In this document: in pieces, positions 10,668-23,900 of the stretch
Numbering within the stretch: the first letter of the stretch is position 1
Layout of the letters: each line of letters opens with the position of its first letter
Source of the DNA: Lanius collurio
Lineage: Eukaryota; Chordata; Aves; Passeriformes; Laniidae
Assembly: GCA_020086605.1 (NCBI GenBank)
Contig: JACBWW010000012.1
Coordinates: 9,069,102-9,133,101 of the forward strand
Length of the DNA: 64,000 nt
Direction of reading: 5' to 3'
Notes under the pieces: model-generated
What the model saw: only the letters and a program-made list of their open reading frames with translations
Database searches by the model: none
Told to the model about the DNA's origin: nothing
Program-made: the position numbers and the translations under genes

Positions 10668-10960
10668 GGCTTACACAGCCAGGAAGCAAAAGAGAAAAGA
10701 GAAAAACCTCAGGTTGGTTACCACTTCACTTCTGTAGTGACTCTTTGCTCACACATACAAGCACACACATGCAGTTTCTGATAAAACGAGTTGTTTCTCA
10801 AAAGACAGAGAAAAAAAGAGAGGGCTGATGAAACCCTCAAGTTGTTCCTGATATTACACCTATACCTGTTGTCATTTTCAGGAAATCTACTTTATTTAGT
10901 TGATAAACTTGTTTTGACTTTTCAGTGGAAACACTTTGCTGGCACTACTTCCTTATCTGT

Positions 10961-11041
10961 AGGCCAAATTCTGACCTCGGTTTCATGTGACTCCCACTGC
11001 AGTTGATATCGATTGGCTGTGTAAGACAGGATAGGGCCTTT
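10961..11041. mobile_element. short palindromic amniote repeat fossil
   Basis: The stretch opens with 'aggccaaattctgacctcgg', contains an 'actcccactgcagttgatat' core and ends '...taagacaggatagggcctt'. This follows the pattern of short palindromic, nonautonomous elements common in sauropsid genomes, whose ends read GGCC(A)GATTCTG...CAGAATC(T)GGCC around a core like 'tccactgaagtcaatgga'. I give no formal family name. Similar fossils lie at 32341-32396 and 53743-53822. Confidence 0.45.
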
Positions 11042-14000
11042 ATGTCTACAATTATAAGAGAACTGAAAGGTATTTTGTTGTTATTGCTGCTTGCANAATT
11101 TCTGACAAGAGCCAAAGGTGGAGCATGACCTAAATTTGTAAAAAAAAATTGCTCATAGTGTAGTATGAAAACAAAAATACACCACATGGAAGAAAAAGTA
11201 GTAGTGCCAGAGTCAGTCATGCCATTCTCTTATCATATTCCTTATTCACAAGCTGGTGGAATTCAACCCACTTACTCACATTTGATCCAACATAGCTGTA
11301 TAATTGATGATGAAGTCAAAGAAGGAAATTGGAAAAAATATTTCAACATGGAAAAAGGAATAGATTTTTTTTTTCATTGTGGGAAGAGGTTAATTTTCAC
11401 TTACTTGGTTTTATGTTACAGATCACTGGCATAGCAGTATGGAGAAGCTTGTATGAAAACTGTCTGCACAAGCCCAGCTAAAAGTTATTAATTGTTTTAG
11501 AAAATTCTAGAAAGAAAATTAATAACTTGCTCAGACATATCCTTTCTGATGTTTTTGGAACATTCTGTACCACAGATGTGGCCAGGAAAAAACTATGAGT
11601 TACATCATTTAGGACTATTCCCAAATCAGGTTGGATTGGGCTTTAAATTGCATGAATTCTTTCAGCAAAAATTCTAAGGCCTGGCCAGACCAGAAGGACA
11701 TACATTAATAATAGTGATAAGCTCCTTTCTGCAGCCAGTTTGTAAATCTGGGTCCAACGTTACCAGGCCAATAGTAATGTTGTGAACGAAGTTATTGTGC
11801 TGAATTTGTTCATAGAGCATGCTGTTCTTGTGCCATGCCATTCCTCCAGTAGACTCCATCAGCTGCCAGGCAAGAGGAGTTTGTGTCTGCAAAAGAGTGA
11901 GATGCCAACCCTCCCTGACACTGGTTTAGAGATTGTGATAAAAGAGAAGGGAACAAATACCAAATGAGCACATGGGTTAATGGCTGCTATTTTCGTCTCT
12001 TGGGGCCACTGCCAGCTGCCATTAAGTCAAAGTAGCCCTCAGGCTCTACTTGGTTTCATGATAAATAATTTAGGCTTTCCTGGTGCAGAGCCAGGTTGCA
12101 TTGGCTTTGTGTGATAGATTCTACAGATCCCCACTGTGAGCACAGGAGTGTAAATATGTGGGGGCACATAGGGGTGTAATGGATCAACCTCATGTGTCCT
12201 GTCCAACAGCAACAATCTTTATGAACTAGAGATTCTACACATTCTTAGAGATGTCCTCCTTCAGATCTGGGTGCTTTGGTTTTGTGGAACTTATTGCCAG
12301 TCAAAATCTTCTTTGGTATCCATTTTTTTTAAGGAGTTAACAATGGGACTGGACATTTTCTACACACTGAAAAAAGTAGTTAATATCTGAATAAATAACT
12401 GAAAATGGCTTCTTACTATTCAGGAAGTACAATCAATTTGAAATTAGGATTATGGAAACATCTGTGGCAATTCAAGTGTCATCTCAATTTGGGCTCATTC
12501 AGATCCTGTATGATTTTTCTACTTCCCAGGCAGTGCATTTAAAATCTAATCCTACTTGACACACATAGTTTAATTATAGTCAACAAAATAGTCTCCTAAT
12601 ATTGTGTGTGGTAGCTGTGGGGTCGGGTATGGAGGGAGGATGCAAGGAGGAAACCAAACAAATGTCCACTGATTGCAAAAATCCTTCTTTTATTAGTAAT
12701 ATATATCTTTAAAGACTTTAAACATACAATGAAGTTTTCCTCTCATGAATCAAAGTGGCATAAAAAGTGTGAAGAAAGCACAGTGCTTGTACTCTCCTCA
12801 CTCATTTCTTGGTAGTTTGAAACAAAGAAACTGCACTGGAATTTAAAACTTTCATTTTTGAATTGATTTCCTCACAACTTATCATGTAAAATATACAATG
12901 ATGCTGCAGGTAGAAATTGATGTCATGGACAGACCTTGGGAAGATTTTGAAATTTGAGTGGAGCACTGGAAAAGCTGGGGTGGTCTGCTGCTACAAACTT
13001 TGTTGTACATCAGCAGAACTCTTTGGCACTACTGGATGGGTTGGAAATCCTATGAGATTTTCAATACTTCTGACTTGTTTTAGCACAACAGGTCTGAAAG
13101 TGAAAACATCATTTTAGGCTGTTTCAGAATGCTGACATTCCTGGACCATGCCTCAGAGTGCAAAGTATCCCATCTCAGGGATACTGTAGCCCTTTATGGG
13201 CAGCACTCAGGGCCTTTTTGCCTACAGGGTCTGGATTGGAGAGAGCAGATTCATAGTCTGTGATGCTGTTACTTTACCCTGCAGCCAAACTTCCTGCCTG
13301 TGCCCTTGAGTGCATTTGGAGTCCATAGCCCAGCTCCCCTGGTTTCCCAGAGCAGTGTTTCATGTCCATCAGCACCACCACGATATTTGCACAGTCCCTT
13401 AGAGTTCTGCTCTGGCCACTGATAGGATATTTTTTCCCGGAGATATTGGGAAGAAGTTTTTGGAATGATTCAATGTGAATCAAGAAATGTCAGCCTAATA
13501 CTTTGTTGAAAACAAAACTGTACCTGATTATTAACTTCCTCTAAGTCACACCATTCCTGCTTTGTTCTGCTTTTGTTTGAGGCTCTGTTAATATATTTCA
13601 GGTCAGATGAATTCTATAATGGCAAACGTCCTCAAACTGTGATCAGCACTACTTCTTGTGCATTTCCAGCCTCTTGCTGGTTTGTCGTGTACATACGTCT
13701 TTCTACTGCATATTCTCTGTGAAAAAGTTTTCTTTCACAAGGTTGTCCTAGTGGTCATGTAGCAATAAAAGTTGATGGATTTAGACTTCTTATTGATGTC
13801 TTTCCAAGAGGTGTCAAGATCAGCATTTTTCCTGTCCTAGCAGTAAACTGAAGAAGAATCCAGCAGCCTTGGCTTGACAAGGTCAGGTATTTTTTCACTT
13901 CATAGAAAGAAATAGGAGATTAAAATAAAAAATGGACTTGGTAACATTTTTTAATACGTCCCTTTCTGTCAAACACAACAATGGAAACCATGAGTGACAA

Positions 14001-15051
14001 AGATTTTTCTCCTTTCTTCATCAGATTTATTTCTGTGATCAGCAGGAAAAGGTTAACTTTGGGGTCAGCAGGGGCTGATCTGAATTTACGATTTTTTTTT
14101 AAGCATGACTTGGGATATTAGGAGACATAACTTATCTAAGAATGAGTGAAACTCACTAAATCCCACCAGTAGGGCTAAGAATGTAATGTAGACAAAATTT
14201 GGACCAACAAATTAAATTAAAATAGAAAAGTTATTTACAGAACTGATCCTTTTCCTCAGTTGGTTCTCATATGCTCCTTTTGAACTGTATCCACTTGACT
14301 CAAAGTAAATTTTCCTACTATACAGCAAGCTCTGTGAGAGTCATAGAAGACTGAGCTGAGATCTCTTTCATTTCATGTTTCACATCTCATTGTTGGAGTA
14401 GTTCTAAAGCAGATGCTTTATTACCAATTCTGATGGAAGAGACAAGAAGAATACTCAGATTTTCAGATCCCAAATGGATTTTAAAGTATAGACAGAGACT
14501 AAAATCACCTTTTGTTTTCAACTGAGCATGTTTGATCCTGAACAAATATGGAGATTCACCTTTCTGAGATAGGCTTTGATTTTAAAACTTCTTTGGCTAT
14601 GTTTGTATGGATAGCATTTTCTTAATTTGGGGGTCAAACAATGTAAGTTTTTTCCTAAGTGCATATTTTATCATGGCTCTAAAGAGTAGGTCTTACAGTA
14701 GCAGTGATATTTTGCTTTCCTTATCCTTATGTCCTTACAATGAATTGTAACAGATTCTTCTTGCAGTTTATTAACTAGACAGCTTGAGACAGAGCTTACA
14801 ATATTGTTTTCTGAATTGTCCTCTGCTACTTGAAAAAACATTTCCCCTCATCATTTTTGCAGATGCTGTGTTGAAAGATAAGTAGGAAGAATACCTGAAA
14901 GGGACCATCCATTGCTTTTGTGAACAAATACCAGCAGCTAAGTTAGACATTACCGCATGGAGAGGGAATAAAACTTGTAAATTGTAGTACTTCTGCTTCA
15001 TTCCTCTGCCTCAAGATTCTGGGGATGAACTGGCATTGAAAGTGACTTAAA
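11042..15051. other. unique noncoding DNA
   Basis: About 4 kb with no recognised gene or repeat. There is a single ambiguous base (N) at 11096. A G/purine-rich patch lies at about 12605-12655. A slightly GC-richer stretch at 13130-13420 carries open frames on both strands that I cannot assign (for example 13274-13483 on the minus strand). Short A/T tracts are scattered. Confidence 0.45.
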
Positions 15052-15071
15052 CTGCACTTAAATAAGTGCAG
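15052..15071. repeat. perfect 9-bp inverted repeat, 2-base spacer
   Basis: 'ctgcactta' followed by 'aa' and 'taagtgcag', its exact reverse complement. The arms do not extend further. It is too short to be a microRNA precursor; possible roles are a dimeric protein site or a chance palindrome. Confidence 0.8.
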
Positions 15072-16697
15072 AGAGAGATCAATCATCTGCTGCTTAGTCT
15101 GAATTAGGAATACTCCAAGGTGGAAGTCATTCCTATGTCTTCTGAAATGTCAGTGCTGTGTGGCTACTTCACCTCTATCCAGAGTAAGCTATGAGGAAAA
15201 TGTCACTTACAATTCAAAAATATCTAATCTTAGAAGCTTCTGCCAGCTCAGAGGAGAGCAGCTGGTTTATTTTGTAGGACAGGTGAAAGTACATGATTCC
15301 TACCTTGTCTGTGTACAGAAATGTCAGAAACATCATGAGTTTGGTCTTAGTTTTTTAAATCTTTACATAGGTGATTTAACCAACTTAGTGAAGTAAACCA
15401 TTCCATCCTCCCTAATCAGAGCTGGTCAGCAGAAGAAAGGGAGACATCCAGCAGCAGCTGAGAATTGAGTCAAGGCTGTCACCTTCAGACATCATGGGAA
15501 TAGACTCAGGGAAGGAATGTGGATATAAAATGATTCTTAATTGCCTACAGCAAGGGAACGTGACTAAAGGACTTGGGGCTATGATCACAGCCTTAGCCTT
15601 ACTACTCTAAGACCAGAATTGTTAAGGGGGCTGTGCAGCAACTATGTCTTTCTCAAAGATATCCTAAGAGCAATCTTTACTTCCCTACATTCATAATGAG
15701 GTGATTCCCTTCATCAACTTTTTGGCTCTTAAACCAACCCTTAGATTTTTTGCCCTAGATATTTCTCAGCTTTTCTCAGTAAGTAACTATTCAGAGAAAG
15801 AATAAAGCTGTAATTATTCTTAACTGTAAATCATAGATGGGGTATTACATGCCCCAAGAATGACATGGGATAAAAACTGAGCTTGAAATATAGACTGTAG
15901 CAAAATTGTGGAAAGCTAACAAAAAATAATAAAATAAATTGCACATCTACACACATGAGCAGTTAAAATCATGTGAGACTTATGTATTCAGAACTGCAAA
16001 TGCTTTTTCAACATACTAAAACACAAGTGGGTTAAATTTATCACCTTCCATTTTAATTTAAAAGATGTAGGAGAACATGTAGCTGAGGATTTTCTAAAAG
16101 AAGTAGCGATTTGAGCATGTTGGGGGTGGTGGTGGAATTGCTTGTAGTTTTATTCATTTAGGCATATCTTATCACTCCTCCTTTTCTTCCTTCTTGGAGG
16201 GCAATGAGAGAACCCAGATGCCAAGCTGTGGAACATGTTCTTCTGACACTAGCATCTGGCTCCTTGGCAGAATCCTCCAACTGTCACGCTGACAGCTTTC
16301 CTGTTGTGTCCTCGTATATTTTTATATAAGAAAATTGCAGATGGGTTCTCTTCTCAAACTAATACGCTATTCTGTTGACCCTTATCATGCAGAAATGTGT
16401 TGGTTTTATCTGTTTGTGAATGAGACCTTGGCCAAATATACTTCAAAAAGGATACTTCTCTGTTCATCTCTGAATTTGTCTGCAAGCTGTCTGGGAAGAT
16501 GCCAGAATCCTATTACACACCCTTTTTGTGCCTTTAAGCAGTAAGTCCTTCATTCTCTCTGCTGTACAAATAGATTGCACTTTTTGCAGCAAGCACACTG
16601 GTAAAATACAAGCATATTTATTTAATACTTTCAGTGGGAAAAAAAAGAAAATAAAAATCTTGCTTGAAATGGGGAGAAATGTGGTTTTGTTTGCTAT
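15072..16697. other. unique noncoding DNA
   Basis: No recognised gene. An open frame at 15160-15396 (+, 78 codons) is unassigned and has no clear splice signals. A 'gttggggtggtggtgg'-like G/T spot is near 16120-16135. Confidence 0.45.
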
Positions 16698-16781
16698 GGG
16701 GTTTTTTTTTTTTGTTGTTGTTGTTGTTTTGGTTTGTTTGGGTTTTTTTTGCTACTGGAGGTTTTTGTTTGTTTATTTTTA
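16698..16781. repeat. T/G low-complexity tract with (TTG)n
   Basis: A run of T followed by about five TTG units (near 16713-16728) and further T/G runs. The open frame crossing it (16528-16782) is a low-complexity artefact. Confidence 0.9.
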
Positions 16782-16903
16782 GTTTGACATTACCTAGTAT
16801 GCTGCTGCCTTGAAGGATTTTTTTCCCCCAGAGTTTTGTTAGAGACCACCAATCCAGAAGGCTTAATAATGTTACAGCAGTAGCATGGTGACTTCATTAA
16901 AAC

Positions 16904-16917
16904 AAAAAAAAAAAAAA
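16904..16917. repeat. poly(A) run, 14 bases
   Basis: Simple A tract in 'aacaaaa...aagaaaaattt'. No retrocopy is evident to its left. Confidence 0.8.
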
Positions 16918-18654
16918 GAAAAATTTAAAAAGCACAAGGATTTCACTTATTAACATGCTCCAGGACCTCCTGGTATTTTCTAAATGGAATTTTCATAGTC
17001 CCACATCGCATTTAGATGCATGCCTAATTTATGTGGATCATCACAAGCAGTCCCTGTAACTTTATGGTGAGGCACAATTGTACTTCATTTTAAGGCTGTG
17101 CTCAGATGGAGCCTGATGGATTCTCTACTTTAGGCTTGTCAAGATGACAACAGGAAATACTAAAGGCTCCCATGTAGCTTCCTCTTGCTCACCACCCCCT
17201 TACAGGACTCTTCCTATGTATGTTACATATATATGTATATTTGTTTTTTAAAAAAAAACTTCAAAGACATGGCCTCTTCCCCCAAATCTTAGGTCTCCTT
17301 TAAATGCATATCTTTTCTAGTGAGAGTAAGATAAAACACAGATAAGAAAATATTGCAATACATAAACCACAATTGGTCTGGGACCCTGCTCAGCAGAGAC
17401 TGCAGCTCCACAGGTGTTGTCCACAAAGGCTCTTCAGGGCCCTTAAGCTGGGACCCATTGGGACTATTTGGCCATGATTCCTAAGCCCACCTTCCACCTC
17501 ATCTCAGCTCAAGTAGCAGAAACCTGAATCCAAATGACTCCCTGATGGTAGTATGGAAGATTGCCAGCTCTGATGAAGCCAGGTGGATTCCACTGAGCAT
17601 GTTCTCTCTGTCCACACTAGGGGAACATCCTCGGAGTTTGACTGCTGTAAGCTTCCCTTAATTTATTCTCCTAGCAACAGATATTAAGACTTGATTGACA
17701 CTGTTTTTTTGTTTGGTGCTTTTGCAATAAATAAAGCCACAATGAGTAGTTTTATTGCTCTCCCACCTCAGTTGTTCAGTTTGCATAGCTATTCCAAGAA
17801 AAAAACCCCAAACCCTCAAGTCAGCATTAAACGAAGAAGAGGTAAGTTTCTACAGGTTTCTTATTCCTATTATCAGAAAGAAGAATCTTTATAAATTTCC
17901 AACAAATGCAAGTAGACAGAAGCAAACAGGTTTGTGCATGACTCTTACGTTAACTGATACACTGTCCCATATCATTTTCTCATCTCAAGATTTGTCATAA
18001 ATGACATTAGAACTATTTAGGAAAGATCATAAATATCAAGAATGACTTCTGCATTAAACATTAACTTGGATAAGGCTGGGATTTCACTCCTGTTACCCAG
18101 TGCAAGTTATTTCCTGCTGTTTTCTTGTTTCTGTTTCAAACATTCTGATTCACTATTGGGTTAATCATCTACTAAATACTGTCTCCAGGTGGTTTGGGTT
18201 TGCTGTTGTTATCTCCATGGCCCCAAGGGACTATACCTTCCAAAAAAGTGAGGGGAGCCCAAGCACTGATATTGTGCAAGAAATAGAGACAGAAGTACAT
18301 CAGCAACTGTATCAGCATGCTTTCATTTGTACATATTCTGATCTGAAAATACGTGCTTTTTGAAGCACTTGGCATGCACCCTGAAGTCTCAAGTTGCTTG
18401 AGATTATGTAAGCAGGTAAAAATTATATTTGTTAAAGAGACACTGAGGATCAGGAAAAAACTGCGCTTTGTATTAATGGGTGGAGTACAGTTAAGAGAAA
18501 CTTAGCAGGTTAGGGTTTATATTTCATGTTCAGGTGACTGCTGTTGTGCCCAGTGCATAATTTTGTCCCATATTCAGATTAAATTTGAATGAGAATTATC
18601 ACATATATGATGCTTTCAAGAATAGGGTTTGGGTTTTACTTCAGCCATGGATTC
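16918..18654. other. unique noncoding DNA
   Basis: No recognised gene. An alternating TATA/TACA patch occurs at about 17217-17242. Open frames at 17691-17894, 17755-18000 and 18100-18363 have no recognisable products. Confidence 0.45.
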
Positions 18655-18815
18655 TGTAGGCAAGGTACAAATTTAACCTTATTGTCTTTCTGTAAAACAG
18701 GGAAATTATATTTTTCTTGCAAAGAGGAAAGAGAAATTTACAAGGTAGCTTTACCTGTTGTGAGATGCTTAACTACTACAATAATAAAGGCTTTAATCAA
18801 AGCTTGGGATTTTAG
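18655..18815 (+). mobile_element. MIR-like (CORE-SINE) fossil
   Basis: Plus-strand remnant. 18656-18702 resembles the MIR phrase 'ggcaagttacttaacctctctgtgcctcag...ctgtaaaat.ggg', and 18756-18813 the phrase 'gttgtgagg.ttaa....taatgtttgtaaagcgctttg.gatc'. An insertion or expansion of about 45 bases sits between them. The 143-codon open frame at 18589-19020 runs through this fossil, which argues against its being a gene. Confidence 0.55.
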
Positions 18816-19121
18816 AAAGGCAAATTTGGGATACCTGGGGAAGTTAGTTAAAGGATTGAGAAGTAGGATTCAGGGCTTGAGAACTCGAACCATTATCAGA
18901 AATGGAATTATTTCAATTCAAATGGGTGATGATGTTGTTAAGTGGAAAAACTGTAAGGAAGAGTATAGAATTACTTGGATTAACCAAGAGTTTACTGTTT
19001 GTAAACTCTTTACTCTCTAAGATGTTTTTTCATTTTCAAACTAGAAATCTCTATAGAAATCAAATTAAATTATTCTCAAGTCTGTCTGAATTAGCACAGA
19101 AAATAAATGTCTGAAGCTTGT
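18816..19121. other. unique noncoding DNA
   Basis: Holds the end of the 143-codon frame 18589-19020, the longest gap-free frame of the first 40 kb. Its protein has no recognisable domain. Confidence 0.4.
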
Positions 19122-19160
19122 TAATCATATAAATAATCATATAAACATAATCATATAAAC
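19122..19160. repeat. three copies of an AATCATATAAA unit
   Basis: The 11-base word 'aatcatataaa' occurs three times with 1-4 base spacers. It is a small local duplication in AT-rich DNA. Confidence 0.85.
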
Positions 19161-19939
19161 CACCCGAGTGGAGCTAGTGCTTCTACATGCTGATGGTGGA
19201 GTGTCAAGGAAGAAGGTGAAGCTTTCCAAGGACTGGACCAAATATCAAATAAATATTTTTCAATGAAGGTGATGACTAAAGAGGGATATAATAGATTACT
19301 TCTCTTCACTGTGCCTGTCCACCACAACCATTCTTTCTTCCCAAACTCAGCCAGAGGTTCTAGGAACGTTCCCCTCCTTAGATACTTGTTGTTTGCTGAT
19401 TCCTCTGATGCTGTGCAGATCAGGAGGTATTCTCTCATTTGTTGGTTTTTCTTTCATAAGTCTCTGTATTACAGTAGGCCCGGTTCTAGAGGTTAAACTT
19501 TTTTTGGCTTGTTGAGCAATGGTTTTAAATTTTCAAATTTCCCAATTTCTTTCTGCATGAGCAGCATCAAGTTTTTTCATTACTCTATAATATATAAAAA
19601 ACTCAATGATACATTTCATTTCAAAAGCTTTCTGAAGGTGAAGATTTTCCAGGGCTTAATGATTGTTTTGAATAATTTCAACTTACAAAAACAAATGAAG
19701 ATAGAGCAAATAAAAATTATATCAGAGCAAAAGCAAAAATTATTGTTCTGAATTTCAAAATTGTAGAATTTGGACAACATCTTGTCTTGATACTGACAGT
19801 CTATAAGCATTGGACCAAGAATTTTTAATATGCATATTTACGAGTCCTTTGAAAAGGTTAGATTAGATTTCATAGGCTTTGACAATGGGTTGAACTTGAT
19901 TGTTGATGATAGTAATTATTTTTACATGAGAACTCTCAG
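19161..19939. other. unique noncoding DNA
   Basis: No recognised feature; several AT-rich open frames on both strands without similarity (for example 19151-19438 on the minus strand). Confidence 0.45.
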
Positions 19940-20940
19940 AAGAATGATGAACTGACTACTATGAGTGCTTTCATGGTTGGTCTTGGAAATGATCCCATTT
20001 AACTTATTGGTTAGTGATATAGGAGATACAGGAGTGAGAAGTCAACATGTAATGGTGAGGTGTATAGATAACATAAAATGGGGAAAAATCATCTTAACAA
20101 AGGATTGGACCATTAGGCAAGGAGGACCAGATGATTTTCTTTATATGAGTGAGGGGTGAGAAGAAATTTACCAGCACAGATTGCAAAGCCAGGATCCTAA
20201 GGACTTTGGTCTTGAATATGATATGCATTTATCGGTTGAAGTGAGTGGAAAAAAAAAAAGAACATACTATTTTTTCTGGGCAATGACTATCAGTTGCCAT
20301 GCAGAGCAACTTTGAAAATCTATTATAATTATATAGTCTATTAGAATTGTAAGATGTGCTATCATTTAGGCATTTTCATGTTATTTCATTGTTTGTAGCA
20401 TTGACAAGGTCTCATTTAATTTATGCAAAGTCTTGGTCAGTTGTAGTCAAGAAAGATGACCTTAAAATGTAAGCAGAGAAAGATTGCTGGTATGTTTATA
20501 GGAATGGAGAATTAAGCTCATGAAGACAGATTAAATAAAATGGGTTGCTAAGCCTAGACAAACAAAGGTTGGGAGGGGATAGGATGATTCTTCAGAAGTG
20601 TGTTCCAGAATAAGTGTTAAAGACAAAGAACAGCTATTTAACTGAAAAGGTCTGTGGCATAAGAGCTATGGTTCTAAAATTGCTGTGAATAAATATAGAG
20701 TGGATATTAGCAGAAGGTTTCTCACTACTCTTGGAGTTATTTTTCCAAATATAATAGCAGTGTAAAGAACTGAAATTATTTGGATGTGATAAGTTTTAAA
20801 AGAGTCTGTGTGTTTAAATAGGTGAAGTTTTGGAACAGGGAAACTGTGATACAAGATTTTGGACATCCAGTAAGGTGTAGTAGCCAAGGATGACTGACCT
20901 AAGATTGAATTGGGGTTCATGTACATCATCCTCCTGCAGT
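19940..20940 (+). mobile_element. ancient L3/CR1-L-like LINE relic (ORF2 C-terminal half)
   Basis: About 1 kb of badly decayed plus-strand LINE sequence. Near 19965-20159 a readable frame gives FNLLVSDIGD and, a little later, IDNIKWG, occupying the places of the CR1/L3 reverse-transcriptase blocks 'L-F-N-(L/I)-x-x-(S/N)-D-(I/L)-x-D' and '(A/I)-D-D-T-K-L-G'. Downstream, 20397-20600 follows the nucleotide pattern of the region after the RT core ('cattgacaaggtctcattt', then '...agattaaataaaatgggtt', 'ctaagcctagacaaacaaag', 'ttgggaggggataggatgat'). 20620-20730 follows the C-terminal pattern 'gaacagctatttaa...', 'aataaatatagagtggatat', 'tagcagaaggtttctcacta'. The element is 5'-truncated, riddled with stops and interrupted by an A run at about 20249-20260. 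The catalytic pair reads D-N rather than D-D. It is clearly older than the minus-strand CR1 tails. Confidence 0.75.
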
Positions 20941-23900
20941 GCTGCAGTTTGGCTGGTACTGGTAGTGCCTTGCTGTGTTGATTTTTCTCCAGAATACTTG
21001 TCTCAGCATATCAACAGTGTGCAGTTGCTCCTCTAGACAGATTCAAACCAGCTACAATAATAGAGGAATGTACTTCTGGAAGGAAAAAGAACCCCAAAGC
21101 TTCAAAAGTATTTGTTAATTTATTATAACATTTTTCCTTTGGCTTTAAAGGGAAATTGTAAGATGTCATTAGCTCTTTTATATTTTTCTTTTCTTTTGGT
21201 AGTGAAAACCAAAAATAAACTGATCAGGGTTTCACACCTACTGGAAAAACCACTAAAGATATATGCAAACTTTTCGTGGTATATTTATTTTTCTGTCTCT
21301 GATTTTCAACATAATTTTTACCCGAAGACAGTTAGACTTTCACAGCTCAGAACTGGCAATTTTCAGTGTGAATCATTTGTAAATTAGTGGGTTTACAATA
21401 GATCTGAGAAAAGTCTAAATTTCAAATTGAATTTTGACTTCTCGCAGACTCAAAAGGAGATTGTTGAACTATGAGAAACAAACCTGCCACACAGATTCAC
21501 TCATCCACGTGTAGATTGAAACCAGTGGATTTTGCATATTAATGGTATAAACTCATCATGATCTGCCTGGTAATATTTAGCAAAAATGTTTGAAATCCCT
21601 TATTCAAATTGTAAAAAGACATCACACTAACAGAAATGGAGATCTTCAGATGGACTGAAGCTCTGCTCTCAAGTTGCAGTAATGTGGAAAGAATTGTTCA
21701 TACCTACATGAATATGTTAAAGAAGACACAATTCATTCCTGGTCCCTTGCTGCTATCACCCTGCCTCATAAATTCTATATCCATGTCTTGTAAGTGTCTT
21801 GCCTGATGAAGCCCACTGGAAACTTGCAGCTTTTACTGGCTTCAGTAGCTCTTCTTTAAGTGTTCCAGTATAGCAGTCTTCTAGACTTGCACAGTGTTTT
21901 ACTGGTTCCAAACACTGAAGGTTCTGCTTTGTAATGGTTGGGGCATTATAATGCATAAAGCACACTAGATGCACATAAATAATTTTCAACTCCCTAGAAA
22001 CTCCCTGTAATGTGTCAAATAAGCCTGTATCAAGGATAATAGCACTGTTTTACCTGTGTGTGTGTCCAGCTGTGTGATAATAAACCGAAACATAAACCTT
22101 GTAAATAAGAAATCAGTAGCACCAAGTCAAATTATCATGCAAGAGGTTAATGAAAATGGATGTGTTTGGAGGTAAAAAGTATTTTTTTCCAGAAAAAAAA
22201 CCCCTTTTAAAATTAATTAAACTTTACCACCTTAGATCAATAATCATATGCTCGCTTGAAAGTGTCTTAGCCTGAGGCTATGTCTTAGCAATATATTACT
22301 GAATTCTCTTGTCTTTATTTTAATGGTGAATGGGTGGTAGAGACCACTGTGGTAAAGATGGAAATTGAATTAGTTTTAATATTTTCTGATATATGAAATA
22401 TTTACCAGTAGAAAAATCTTCCAAGAAATGGTTACATATCCAAGTGCTGTAAAAAGTTTGGTGAAAGAAACCACAAATGCACATTATCAATTATTAAAAT
22501 GTATATATTATTTTATATATTTATATTAAGTCCTAGTTTTGCTTGAATAATAAAGTAGTGGTTGGATTTAAGAACTTCACTCTTTTCTCTGGGCTTTGAA
22601 TTAGGTCAGAATCCAGAAGCTTCTTTGTGGATGCAATTGAGAATAACTTCAAACATACCATAGACTGACATTCTTAAAACTTACAGGTGCTTGTCAACTC
22701 TGAAAATACCCGGATTTACTGGGTATCTAACTTTGAACTACTGAGTTTGTAATTGCACCTAATTTTTATGGCATGAGTAAGTGTGTAAATGCACCTTGCT
22801 TAGGCTTTTTTTCCAGAAGGGTCAAGGAACCAGACCAGGTAGAATTTCATGGTGTTTTTAACGGTGCAGCACAAATCCTTTTCTGTCAGTATTTATTTCA
22901 GCAGTTCTTTGCTTAGCTTGTTTTCTTCTGTTAATTCTATTCAGAGGTGCCAAATTTTCTCTATGCAAACAAGACAAGCCAGGCTGCATAACTTTCTAAC
23001 AGTGTCTAAAAGTTAGGTATCGGAATATTTGCAACACTTAGCATTTATCAAATCACTTTGCAGATCTAGCCCCAGCTCTGTATGAATTTGCATGGCAATA
23101 TTTCTTGTTGTTGCAGGTTGGATGGACTAAAAATACCAGTGCATGCACTCCTCTGGACCAAATCACTACTAGGTATTGAAATCAGTGGGTTTCATGAAGT
23201 CACGGATCACCAATTTTAGGCTGGTCTTTTTTTCAGGAAAGAAAATGAACACTTTCAGTAATTGCAGGACATTACACAGGCTTCAATGAAAGTGTTAATC
23301 AGCAGTGTGATGGATACTTAAAATTAAACCTAATTAATAATTTGGTAGCACAGATAAGTAAAGTAGAATGAGAGGTGACATTTTGCTGCTAACAAGACAT
23401 TCTGGGGAGCAGGAATTGAGCAGATACAGGAACACACAGCCAGATAGCCCCTGCACAGCACTTCATAGGTAACTCATATTGTCTCACGGAGTGTTTATGT
23501 AGAACAAACATATTTTTTCTTGACATATTTGTGTATTTTTTAAACCTCAGGTTGCCTCCTGCTTTCATTTGCTCCACTTTATCTGCAAGCGTTTCTTTCT
23601 GCAGAATTCTTCATTCCCTGAACAGAGTCAGAGTAGGACCAACCACAGTAATGCAAAAGCTGAGGCAGAATGAATAAGCAGCTGGGGGACTGCGAAGGGC
23701 ATTGAGGAAAGAGCAGTGTGCAGTGAAGTCTTGAGCTCAGCGATAAACTGGGCAGACTTGCTGCTTACAGTTGAGAGTGCTTTAGAGAGAAGTAATCTTG
23801 AATGTGGCATAATTCTAGTTCAACAGACAGGATTTAGGTACTCATAGACCTTCTATTGCTTTAATTTAGTTTAAAGCTCACATCTAAGCTCAACTTTCCT

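Noticed and set aside
13274..13483. 69-codon minus-strand frame, considered as a retroviral or LINE fragment
   Set aside because: No motif that I can place confidently.
18589..19020. 143-codon plus-strand open frame
   Set aside because: Runs through a MIR-like fossil and has no recognisable domain.
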